Origin: Bacteroidales bacterium UBA1797
Lineage (GTDB): Bacteria; Bacteroidota; Bacteroidia; Bacteroidales; VadinHA17
DNA: 6,806 nucleotides
NCBI GenBank assembly: GCA_002319885.1
Contig: DCFT01000202.1
Span: forward strand, 1-6,806
Direction of reading: 5' to 3'
How positions within the stretch are numbered: position 1 is the first letter of the stretch; every line of letters starts with the position of its first letter. Shown here piece by piece: positions 1-4,920 of this stretch. The notes under the pieces are model-generated. The model saw only the letters and a program-made list of their open reading frames with translations. It searched no databases and was not told where the DNA came from. A program made the position numbers and the translations under genes.

Positions 1-180
1 GGCTCAACTGCAATTCTGGTGGTTCAATATATTTGGCTCCAGGTAAAAATCGCTAAACATTTTGGTAGCGCAAAGATGACATTGAGTATGTACTAATAAG
101 TTTAATACTGTCACATTATTCTTTTACTATCCTTGTTTAAGATATTAACAATTTGATATTTAGTATTTTATTATAACCAA
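1..180. other. AT-rich region with no convincing gene
   Basis: I see no supportable gene here. A short open frame on the + strand runs in from the left edge (codons from position 3 to a TAA at 54-56, reading LNCNSGGSIYLAPGKNR). It could be the last 17 residues of a gene that starts outside the window, but a second frame is also open to about position 93, so the reading is not decisive. From about 90 to 180 the DNA is very AT-rich and stop-dense in all frames, with no tRNA-like or terminator-like structure that I can recognise. Confidence 0.4.
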
Positions 181-256
181 TTCTACATTCGCCGTAGGCG
201 ATATGGTTTTGTAGAAAATGAGTCCACCATAGTGTATTTACCGCGTAGCGGTTTTA
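181..256 (-). repeat. Left REP-like hairpin doublet of the RAYT unit
   Basis: Read on the minus strand, this segment holds, in order, a 5-bp hairpin with a TAC loop (ACCGC/GCGGT, 252-240), a 23-nt spacer, the motif TTCTACAA (216-209), a 7-nt gap, and a second 5-bp TAC-loop hairpin (TCGCC/GGCGA, 201-189). The same order and nearly the same spacing occur in the opposite orientation just after the transposase gene (797-859). The two copies therefore form an inverted pair flanking the gene. Stem bases differ between copies in a way that keeps the pairing, which points to a selected structure. REP/RAYT systems are known for palindromes next to the transposase; that these are its substrate is inference. 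Confidence 0.7.
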
Positions 257-282
257 CATTTTAAAAATCTATTTAATTTTTT

Positions 283-290
283 TAATTTTG
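283..290 (+). promoter_or_regulatory. Possible -7 box for the transposase gene
   Basis: TAATTTTG matches the Bacteroidota -7 consensus TAnnTTTG and lies 32 nt before the ATG at 323. No good TTG -33 element is visible at the usual distance. The flanking DNA is extremely T-rich, so a chance match is possible. Confidence 0.35.
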
Positions 291-322
291 TTTAGCTGCA
301 TTATTAATTAAACTGAATTTAC

Positions 323-787
323 ATGAAACCTGGGACATTTACGCAAATGTATGTACAGCTTGTTTTTGCTGTGAAAAACAGAGATGCTGTTTTGAAGAAT
401 GATTTCCGGGAACGTGTATTTGAATACATGAGCGGAATAATTACCAACCTGAAACATAAATCAATTATCATCAATGGAACATCAAACCATGTTCATATCC
501 TGTTCGGATTAAATCCATCAGTTTCAGTTTCAGATACTGTTTACGATATAAAGAGAAGTTCCTCCCTTTTTATCAATAATGAAAAACTCTGCCATTGCAG
601 ATTCTCCTGGCAGGAGGGTTATGGAGGTTTTACATATAGCCGTTCACAAATAGCAGATGTTTACTATTACATTGAAAATCAGGAATCCCACCATAAGAAG
701 AGAACTTTCCGTGAAGAATATATCGATATTCTTACTAAAAATGAGATAGAATTTGACCAACAATTTTTATTTGATTTCTGGGGATGA
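323..787 (+). CDS. IS200/RAYT-type HUH (Y1) transposase
   Basis: This is a 154-residue single-domain Y1 (HUH) transposase, the usual length for IS200/IS605 TnpA and RAYT proteins. The HUH metal-binding motif is seen as HVH at residues 56-58, within SNHVHILFGL. The probable catalytic tyrosine is Y116, in YIENQ, with Q120 one helical turn later as the third metal ligand; this Y-x3-Q spacing matches the family. A basic/aromatic segment (HHKKRTFREEY) follows the active-site helix. Members cut and rejoin single-stranded DNA at hairpins through a 5'-phosphotyrosine link. No TnpB or IscB partner is present. The gene stands alone between mirrored hairpin pairs, which favours a RAYT-like or minimal IS200-like unit. 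The ATG at 323 gives a typical N terminus with the beta-strand TQMYVQLVFAVK. The ORF is intact with all catalytic residues, so it may be active. Confidence 0.92.
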   Translation: MKPGTFTQMYVQLVFAVKNRDAVLKNDFRERVFEYMSGIITNLKHKSIIINGTSNHVHILFGLNPSVSVSDTVYDIKRSSSLFINNEKLCHCRFSWQEGYGGFTYSRSQIADVYYYIENQESHHKKRTFREEYIDILTKNEIEFDQQFLFDFWG

Positions 788-796
788 TTGCCTATA

Positions 797-862
797 ACCT
801 CTACGAGGTATGTTGCCGAATGTATAATTGTTTCTACAATACCTAAAGCCCTACGGGCTATT
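797..862 (+). repeat. Right REP-like hairpin doublet of the RAYT unit
   Basis: Starting 9 nt after the transposase stop, this segment has a TAC-loop hairpin ACCTC/GAGGT (797-809), a 22-nt spacer, TTCTACAA (832-839), a 7-nt gap, and a second TAC-loop hairpin AGCCC/GGGCT (847-859). It mirrors the left doublet at 181-256. In the second hairpin three consecutive stem pairs differ from the left copy and all remain paired; in the first hairpin one pair differs and is also compensated. No T-tract follows either hairpin, so a role as an intrinsic terminator is less likely than a transposase recognition site. Confidence 0.7.
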
Positions 863-989
863 CATCTTTTAGTAATATTATTGATTTATAATCCGCCTTA
901 TGAAATTATAAACAATCCGTTGAACCCTTTAACTAAAAAATGGAATCTTTTACCGAACTAATCGTCAGAAGTCAGGAAACCTTACAATT

Positions 990-1019
990 TTGGAATCTGA
1001 ATCCAAATTTGTAAATTTG
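990..1019 (+). promoter_or_regulatory. Bacteroidota-type promoter for the AAA_14 ATPase
   Basis: A TTG (990-992) and TAAATTTG (1012-1019) are separated by 19 nt, a good match to the Bacteroidota TTG-N19-TAnnTTTG housekeeping promoter. The -7 box ends only 4 nt before the ATG at 1024. Transcription would therefore start at or very near the start codon, giving a leaderless or nearly leaderless mRNA. Confidence 0.5.
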
Positions 1020-1023
1020 CTGC

Positions 1024-2181
1024 ATGATTAAACGTGAAGCAGAATCAGCATTAATAAACCTTGCAAGGCAGTTTAAAGCTGTTGCAGTGGTTGGTCCGCG
1101 ACAATCGGGTAAAACAACTTTAACCCGGTATGTATTTCACGATAAACCGTATGTAAGTCTTGAAAATCCCGATATAAGACGATTTGCACTCGATGATCCC
1201 AGGGGTTTTCTTTCTCAGTTCAAAACAGGAGCCATAATTGATGAAGTGCAACGGGTACCCGAACTGTTTTCATATTTACAGCAAATCCTCGATGAAGATA
1301 ACATAAAAGGAAAATTCATCCTTACAGGCTCAAATAATTTTCTTCTGCAGGAAAATATTTCTCAGAGTCTCGCCGGACGTATCGCTTATCTTTATCTGCT
1401 CCCATTTACTGTTTCAGAACTGGCGACAGAAGGATCTGCTAACCTGCATAAATTTTTGTTCAATGGTTTTTATCCTCCGGTATATGACCGGCCTGCGGAA
1501 GCCGGTAACTGGTATCCGAACTACATCAGAACATATATTGAAAGAGATGTCAGACAAATTAAGAACATAACTGACCTGAATGCTTTTGAAAGATTTTTAA
1601 GATTATGTGCCGGAAGGACGGGTCAGCTGTTAAATATGAATAATCTGGCCATTGAATCAGGCGTCGACAATAAGACTGTTGCTTCGTGGCTGGGAGTGCT
1701 TGAAAACAGTTTTATTCTTTTCCGTTTGTATCCCCACCATAATAGCTTCAATAAAAGAATCGTTAAGATGCCAAAGATATATTTTTATGATACAGGATTG
1801 ATATGTGCCCTTCTTGGTATTCAGAATGAAGAACAACTGAATTATCACCCCCTTTTTGGCAGCCTGTTCGAAAACTTTGTAATTGCCGAATTAATGAAGC
1901 ATCGATATAACAAGGCAAGAAGCAACAATCTGTATTTCTGGCGCGATAACACAGGTCATGAGATTGATATCTTATTCGATACAATGGAAAAACTATATCC
2001 TGTTGAAATAAAATCCGGTAAAACTATAACAGATAAATTTTTCACCGGGATACTCTATTGGTTTAAAATCAGCGGCAACAAAAGGGGGACAGTAGTATAT
2101 GCCGGAGAATCAGATCAAAAACGGAGTAACAATATTGATATAGTGCCCTGGGATAAACTGGATTCTCTGAATCAGGCGTGA
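1024..2181 (+). CDS. AAA_14 / DUF4143 P-loop ATPase
   Basis: This is a 385-residue ATPase of the AAA_14-DUF4143 family, whose members are usually 370-420 residues, so it is full length. Walker A is GPRQSGKTT at residues 24-32. Walker B is AIIDEVQ, with D73 and E74. TGS at 101-103 fits sensor 1, and R119 in SLAGR is a candidate arginine finger. The C-terminal DUF4143 part includes YIERDVRQI and ends in a PD-(D/E)xK-like pattern, E313-I-D315 followed by E328-I-K330. Family members are common, often standalone, accessory genes whose cellular role is not settled. Catalysis by the nuclease-like fold is unproven. The start at 1024 gives the typical N terminus just before Walker A, and no other in-frame ATG lies before Walker A. 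The stop codon lies inside a GGCGTGA repeat, so the last residues may have been altered by repeat insertion. Confidence 0.9.
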   Translation: MIKREAESALINLARQFKAVAVVGPRQSGKTTLTRYVFHDKPYVSLENPDIRRFALDDPRGFLSQFKTGAIIDEVQRVPELFSYLQQILDEDNIKGKFILTGSNNFLLQENISQSLAGRIAYLYLLPFTVSELATEGSANLHKFLFNGFYPPVYDRPAEAGNWYPNYIRTYIERDVRQIKNITDLNAFERFLRLCAGRTGQLLNMNNLAIESGVDNKTVASWLGVLENSFILFRLYPHHNSFNKRIVKMPKIYFYDTGLICALLGIQNEEQLNYHPLFGSLFENFVIAELMKHRYNKARSNNLYFWRDNTGHEIDILFDTMEKLYPVEIKSGKTITDKFFTGILYWFKISGNKRGTVVYAGESDQKRSNNIDIVPWDKLDSLNQA

Positions 2182-2186
2182 GGCGA
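2174..2186 (+). repeat. GGCGTGA heptamer copy across the ATPase stop
   Basis: AGGCGTGAGGCGA contains nearly two units of GGCGTGA. Its TGA (2179-2181) is the stop codon of the upstream ATPase gene. A longer run of the same heptamer lies at 2604-2622, after the next ORF. Confidence 0.5.
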
Positions 2187-2240
2187 AGGTCTGTTTAAAG
2201 TTGAAATTTAATATCTTTTGGTTGGTGAATTTCAATTGAA

Positions 2241-2271
2241 TTACGTAAAATGCGTAACGTAAACTACGTAA
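2241..2271 (+). promoter_or_regulatory. Array of four CGTAA boxes, possible operator
   Basis: CGTAA occurs at 2244, 2253, 2258 and 2267, giving start-to-start spacings of 9, 5 and 9. The outer copies lie within short palindromes (TTACGTAA at 2241-2248 and TACGTA at 2265-2270). The array ends one base before the ATG at 2273 and supplies in-frame TAA stops just upstream of it. It may be a protein-binding site or simply a local repeat; no binding protein can be named. Confidence 0.3.
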
Positions 2272-2272
2272 T

Positions 2273-2596
2273 ATGAAAAACAAAATCACCAATCAGGTCT
2301 TTCATCGTATTCTGACTTCAAATGAACCATTATTTGCTAACTACCGGAACCTCCTTCCGGGTCATCAATTCAGGCTTCTTCAGGCAATTGCTGCCGAGGA
2401 CGGGATAGCTCAGCCAACCTCCGGCGCTTTCATCAGAGATCATCTGCTTACCAGTGCCAGCTCGGTTGCGGCTTCTCTAAAATCGCTTTCGGAAAAAGAA
2501 ATGATCGTTCAAAGTGGTGACAAATGGGTTGTATATGATGTTTTCTTCTCACGATGGCTGGAGTATCAGTATGGGAGAAGCAGGCAACAGTCTTGA
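2273..2596 (+). CDS. Orphan C-terminal winged-helix tail of an AAA ATPase (probable remnant)
   Basis: This 107-residue ORF resembles only the last ~100 residues of prokaryotic AAA ATPases of the archaeal-type (MNS clade) family, which are normally about 350-400 residues. Visible landmarks are the linker NEPLFANYRNLLPGHQFRLLQAIA (residues 17-40), the helix-turn-helix region PTSGAFIRDHLLTSASSVAASLKSL (48-72) and the family-typical ending VYDVFFSRWLE (87-97). No Walker A or Walker B sequence is present, and stop codons lie immediately upstream in the same frame, so the ATPase core is missing rather than frameshifted nearby. It is not the tail of the neighbouring AAA_14/DUF4143 protein, which has its own complete C terminus. 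It is most likely a deletion remnant. A standalone DNA-binding winged-helix protein is the alternative, because the ORF has an ATG and no internal stop. Confidence 0.65.
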   Translation: MKNKITNQVFHRILTSNEPLFANYRNLLPGHQFRLLQAIAAEDGIAQPTSGAFIRDHLLTSASSVAASLKSLSEKEMIVQSGDKWVVYDVFFSRWLEYQYGRSRQQS

Positions 2597-2603
2597 GGCA
2601 ACT

Positions 2604-2653
2604 GGCGTGAGGCGTGAGGCGACAGGAACACACAATGCCGACGCCCGACGCCG
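2604..2653 (+). repeat. GGCGTGA tandem heptamers with partly complementary CGACGCC pair
   Basis: 2604-2622 reads as 2.7 tandem units of GGCGTGA. After a 16-nt gap, 2639-2652 holds two tandem units of CGACGCC. The reverse complement of the second set agrees with the first at 9 of 11 positions (GGCGTgaGGCG against GGCGTcgGGCG), so the RNA could fold into a GC-rich stem just after the ORF that ends at 2596. No T-tract follows. The same heptamer overlaps the stop of the previous gene at 2174-2186. Confidence 0.55.
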
Positions 2654-2718
2654 TCTAAACAATCTCCCCTCTACGAATGTTTTATGATCTGAAACTGTTA
2701 AGTTTAAAAAAATTGTTC

Positions 2719-2726
2719 TAATTTCG
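2719..2726 (+). promoter_or_regulatory. Possible -7 box for the outer-membrane protein gene
   Basis: TAATTTCG matches TAnnTTTG at all but one position and lies 61 nt before the ATG at 2788. TTA at 2698-2700 sits where the -33 TTG would be expected, a weak match. This is the best candidate in the 2654-2787 gap. Confidence 0.3.
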
Positions 2727-2787
2727 TTAGTCAGCTATACCAAAGCATGACCGGCTGCCGTTAAAAGTAAAAAGTGCCTTCGTTTTT

Positions 2788-3525
2788 ATGAAAAAATTAC
2801 TGATTATAATGCTGATGTTCAGTTTTCTCACATCGATGGCTGATGCCCAGTTGTGGAAGGTGAAAAGACTGGAAATCAGTGGTGGAATCGGGACAACTCA
2901 GTTTTTCGGAGACATAGGTGGCTATTCGGTCGATAAAAACGTGCTGGGAATAAGAGATTTTACTTTCCGGCATACAAGATTTAATATAAACACCGGTCTG
3001 CGATACAGGTTCACAGAGGATATTTCACTAAGGCTGAGCCTGACCGGCGGCTTATTCCACTCGACAGATTCAAGAGGGTCAAACATAAGTCGTGGCTTTG
3101 AGTCGGGTACCATGTTCTTTGAGCCTTCACTGATAGCGGAATACTATTTTATCAAGAACAAGGAGGAAAACAGTTTTGTCTTCCTGGCAAAGAGAGAGAC
3201 CTTGCTCAATTCAGTCTTCGAATCTCTCGATTTCTATGCATTTGCAGGTATGGGCGGGCTGGTATATCATGTAAAACCAAATGATGTCCTCTCCCCTTTC
3301 GCAACTAAAACGTCGGGCCTCACAGGAGCTGTTCCCCTCGGAATAGGTGTAACACTGATCTACGACGCAAAATTTAATTTTGGTGTTTCATTTGGAGGGA
3401 GATTTACTTTTTCCGATAATATAGATGGCTATACATCGGCAAAGTCGCAGTCGAATGATGTCTATCATCTGGTTAATTTTACCATCACGTATAAGATCAA
3501 TACGGGTAATAAGAAGTTGCCTTAG
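2788..3525 (+). CDS. Outer-membrane beta-barrel protein with signal peptide
   Basis: This is a 245-residue secreted protein. Residues 1-20 are a clear signal peptide: KK at positions 2-3, a hydrophobic core LLIIMLMFSFLTS, and an ADA cleavage site before Q21. The mature part shows alternating polar/hydrophobic beta-strands separated by turns, for example LEISGGIGTTQFFGDIGG near the start, FNINTGLRYRFTEDISLRLSLTGGLFHS in the middle and a late strand VYHLVNFTITYKI. Together these indicate a small outer-membrane barrel of about 8-10 strands. The GGIGTTQFFGDIGG opening resembles the OMP_b-brl / DUF6089-like barrel proteins common in Bacteroidota, but I cannot assign a subfamily or ligand. It ends in NTGNKKLP, a short tail after the last strand. 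The gene is monocistronic as far as can be seen and converges with the antiterminator gene at 4048-4599. Confidence 0.8.
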   Translation: MKKLLIIMLMFSFLTSMADAQLWKVKRLEISGGIGTTQFFGDIGGYSVDKNVLGIRDFTFRHTRFNINTGLRYRFTEDISLRLSLTGGLFHSTDSRGSNISRGFESGTMFFEPSLIAEYYFIKNKEENSFVFLAKRETLLNSVFESLDFYAFAGMGGLVYHVKPNDVLSPFATKTSGLTGAVPLGIGVTLIYDAKFNFGVSFGGRFTFSDNIDGYTSAKSQSNDVYHLVNFTITYKINTGNKKLP

Positions 3526-3540
3526 ATATTTTTAATTCAT

Positions 3541-3553
3541 TTGCCTACGGCAA
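3541..3553 (+). repeat. Isolated TAC-loop hairpin
   Basis: TTGCC-TAC-GGCAA is a perfect 5-bp stem with the same TAC loop as the hairpins flanking the transposase at 323-787. It lies 16 nt after the outer-membrane protein stop. No TTCTACAA motif or second hairpin accompanies it, so it may be a solitary relative or a chance palindrome. Confidence 0.4.
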
Positions 3554-3640
3554 GGTTGAGGAAAACAACTTTACTTTCTTTGTCTTAAATATTTTTTGTT
3601 CATTTCTTTTGTTCGTCCAAAAGAAACGAACCAAAGAAAA

Positions 3641-3741
3641 GGGCGCCGGAAATGACAAATTTTGTCCATACGTACGCCCGCTACACAGGCCCTATTGGCG
3701 CTACCGTATGGCCAAAATTTCGCACCATTTCCGGGTTGCCC
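3641..3741. other. Long imperfect stem-loop inside the repeat element
   Basis: The arms 3646-3672 and 3705-3734 are complementary over most of their length: CCGGAAATG, AAATTTTG and CCATACG on the left each have complements in order on the right, with a small bulge near 3655 and 3721-3725. The stem continues inward as GTACGCC (3672-3678) with GGCGCTAC (3697-3704, one bulge) and outward as GGGC (3641-3644) with GCCC (3738-3741). The terminal loop is about 18 nt. Either strand could form it, so orientation is undetermined. Confidence 0.7.
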
Positions 3742-3930
3742 TCACACCGTGGCTTAGAAAATTAGCTTACATTTTTATAGTTTTTTGGATTTTTAGTGGC
3801 CTCAGAGAATTTAGGGATAAGCGAATGTTTTGAGGCTTGCTGCGCAGGCCTTTAGTAAGCAATACTGTTTGAGGAGGACGAAGGACGACGAGTTGTATTG
3901 CGTGGGCAAGCCGAAAAACATGAGCCCCTA

Positions 3931-3975
3931 TCCCGCGTACGCGGGACTGAAGCCTTGTCCCGATAGCTATCGGGA
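3931..3975. repeat. Two perfect palindromes ending in TCCCG/CGGGA
   Basis: TCCCGCGTACGCGGGA (3931-3946, 16 bp) and TCCCGATAGCTATCGGGA (3958-3975, 18 bp) are both perfect palindromes sharing the outer TCCCG/CGGGA pentamers, separated by 11 nt. The second is repeated exactly at 4784-4801, in the divergent promoter region. Confidence 0.75.
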
Positions 3976-3983
3976 TTTCTTTG

Positions 3984-4017
3984 GTTACTTTCTTTGTTTC
4001 AAGACAAAGAAAGTGAC
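3984..4017. terminator. Strong hairpin downstream of the antiterminator gene
   Basis: An 11-bp perfect stem, ACTTTCTTTGT (3987-3997) with ACAAAGAAAGT (4004-4014), closes a 6-nt loop and extends by three more pairs including one wobble. On the minus strand it begins 30 nt after the end of the gene at 4048-4599. No clear T-tract follows, so a terminator role is only plausible. The right arm also belongs to the 14-bp terminal repeat, so two alternative pairings exist. Confidence 0.4.
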
Positions 4018-4047
4018 ATGGATTTGGGCAAGTAAAAAATGAACAAA

Positions 4048-4599
4048 TTATATTCTTCGTAGAAAAGACTTTGGAATTTTAAGTATTAGATTCTGATCGA
4101 GCCGGTCAATCCTCACCACAACACGATTCTTTGAACCAATCCTGATAAGCTCCCCGGTGAGACCGATAAGAGCTCCGTTGATCACCTCAACATTATCACC
4201 CTGTTCGAATTTCTCTGATGTTACTTCAATCTCGGTGTCGCTGTTAATAAGAAGACGAAGGTTATCTATCTGTTTCTGGGGGATGGAGACGGGTTGTCCT
4301 TCGAAGGAGACGAACTTAACAACACCTATGGTTTTATATACTACGGGGAATCTTTTCCTGGTCGTCTTTACAAAAATATAGGAAGTGAGAAGAGGTTTTT
4401 CAACAAGCTTCTTACGGTCGCTCCACATCCTGTAAGTCTTCTGCAGCGGCAGGAATGTCTCAATACCTTCCTCAACAAGACGGGAGTATACGAGCTTTTC
4501 AGCTCTTGGCCTGGTATAGAGAGCATACCATTTTGCTTCTGAACTATCGTTCTTAACGATTTTTAGCTCCTGAGAAGGTATGTTTTCCGGATCCGACAT
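4048..4599 (-). CDS. NusG/RfaH-family antiterminator, UpxY-like
   Basis: This 183-residue protein is a specialised NusG paralogue. The NGN domain spans about residues 22-115, starting KWYALYTRPRAEKLVYSRL (23-41) and including FLPLQKTYRMWSDRKK (49-64) and PLLTSYIFVK (69-78), a pattern typical of the UpxY/RfaH-like regulators of Bacteroidota capsule loci. A KOW domain follows: GDNVEVINGALIGLTGELIRI from 134. Such proteins bind RNA polymerase early in long surface-polysaccharide operons and suppress termination. Here the gene points away from the Wzi-like gene and into a convergent intergenic repeat, so it is not the first gene of a visible operon and may act in trans or on a locus outside the window. 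The ATG at 4599 leaves a 20-residue acidic leader before the NGN domain. Housekeeping NusG is less likely given the UpxY-like sequence and the isolated context. Confidence 0.88.
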   Translation of the reverse strand: MSDPENIPSQELKIVKNDSSEAKWYALYTRPRAEKLVYSRLVEEGIETFLPLQKTYRMWSDRKKLVEKPLLTSYIFVKTTRKRFPVVYKTIGVVKFVSFEGQPVSIPQKQIDNLRLLINSDTEIEVTSEKFEQGDNVEVINGALIGLTGELIRIGSKNRVVVRIDRLDQNLILKIPKSFLRRI

Positions 4600-4621
4600 T
4601 GCCGATTTTTAAAAAGGTTAT

Positions 4622-4629
4622 CAAAGATA
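4622..4629 (-). promoter_or_regulatory. -7 box for the antiterminator gene
   Basis: On the minus strand the sequence reads TATCTTTG, an exact match to TAnnTTTG, 22 nt upstream of the ATG at 4599. CTG at 4650-4648 is a weak -33 candidate. The predicted leader is about 15-18 nt. Confidence 0.45.
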
Positions 4630-4736
4630 ATCTTTTTGTTCATTTCTCAGGTTTTTTGACCCCTCTTTATAACCCATTACTGTGTTGTTATAGTGATTAT
4701 TTGTCCCCCTTGGACTGTCTAATAAGTTGAAATCCA

Positions 4737-4870
4737 TTAACCACAAAGGTCACAAAGTGTTTCACAAAGGTCACAAAGTTCCGTCCCGATAGCTATCGGG
4801 AGCTATCGGAATGAAATACATTGTTTTAACTTTGTGTGCTTTGTGCCTACTTCGTGTGCTTTGTGGTTAA
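4737..4870. repeat. Eight-box CACAAAG/CTTTGTG palindromic element
   Basis: The 134-bp element has a perfect 12-bp terminal inverted repeat, TTAACCACAAAG at 4737-4748 and its complement at 4859-4870. The left arm carries CACAAAG at 4742, 4751, 4763 and 4772 (spacings 9, 12, 9). The right arm carries CTTTGTG at 4830, 4839 and 4859 and the variant CTTCGTG at 4850 (spacings 9, 11, 9). The centre holds the 18-bp palindrome TCCCGATAGCTATCGGGA (4784-4801) followed by a partial extra half, AGCTATCGGA. It lies between two divergent genes, about 50 bp upstream of the -7 box of the gene at 4946. From memory, similar CTTTGTG-rich repeats are dispersed in many environmental bacterial genomes. The remaining 4630-4736 stretch shows nothing else I recognise. 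Confidence 0.75.
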
Positions 4871-4920
4871 AGTAGACTTTTTCAAGACCTCCCAAGGTGA
4901 GCAAAATAACCAAATAGTTA

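Larger units (their letters stand above)
3573..4014. repeat. Composite inverted-repeat element between convergent genes
   Basis: The 442-bp segment is bounded by a perfect 14-bp inverted repeat, ACTTTCTTTGTCTT at 3573-3586 and its complement at 4001-4014. Inside is a second inverted pair, CCAAAGAAA (3631-3639) with TTTCTTTGG (3976-3984), plus a hairpin at 3603-3626 (9-bp stem, 6-nt loop), a ~100-nt stem-loop at 3641-3741, GCAATAC/GTATTGC at 3859-3865/3895-3901, and palindromes at 3931-3975. Short open frames inside (3609-3833 and 3830-4042) have no recognisable domain, overlap the inverted repeats and lack a promoter, so I do not call them genes. No obvious target-site duplication flanks the ends. 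It resembles a MITE-like or otherwise dispersed noncoding repeat. Confidence 0.65.

Noticed and set aside
1657..1984. Minus-strand open frames opposite the AAA_14 ATPase
   Set aside because: They are antisense to a well-supported full-length gene and show no domain or promoter.
1024..2596. Two-gene defence or toxin-antitoxin operon formed by the ATPase and the winged-helix ORF
   Set aside because: The second ORF is recognisable as the tail of another ATPase family with its core missing, and a 91-bp repeat-bearing gap separates the two genes. Nothing shows that they work together.
3609..3833. 74-codon open frame on the + strand
   Set aside because: It lies inside the inverted-repeat element and spans both arms of the long stem-loop. 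It has no domain, signal peptide or promoter, and its composition (RTKEK, HRPYWRYR) looks like translated repeat DNA.
3573..4014. Retron or other RT-associated noncoding RNA
   Set aside because: The structure is suggestive, but no reverse transcriptase or effector gene is nearby; the neighbours are an outer-membrane protein and a NusG paralogue.
3830..4042. 70-codon open frame on the + strand
   Set aside because: It covers the two perfect palindromes and the terminal hairpin of the same element, overlaps the preceding open frame by 4 nt and has no recognisable protein features.
4157..4542. Plus-strand open frames opposite the antiterminator gene
   Set aside because: They are antisense to conserved NGN and KOW domains and have no independent support.
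4737..4870. CRISPR-like array
   Set aside because: The repeats are only 7 bp, the gaps are 2-5 bp, and the right half is inverted. There are no spacers and no cas genes.
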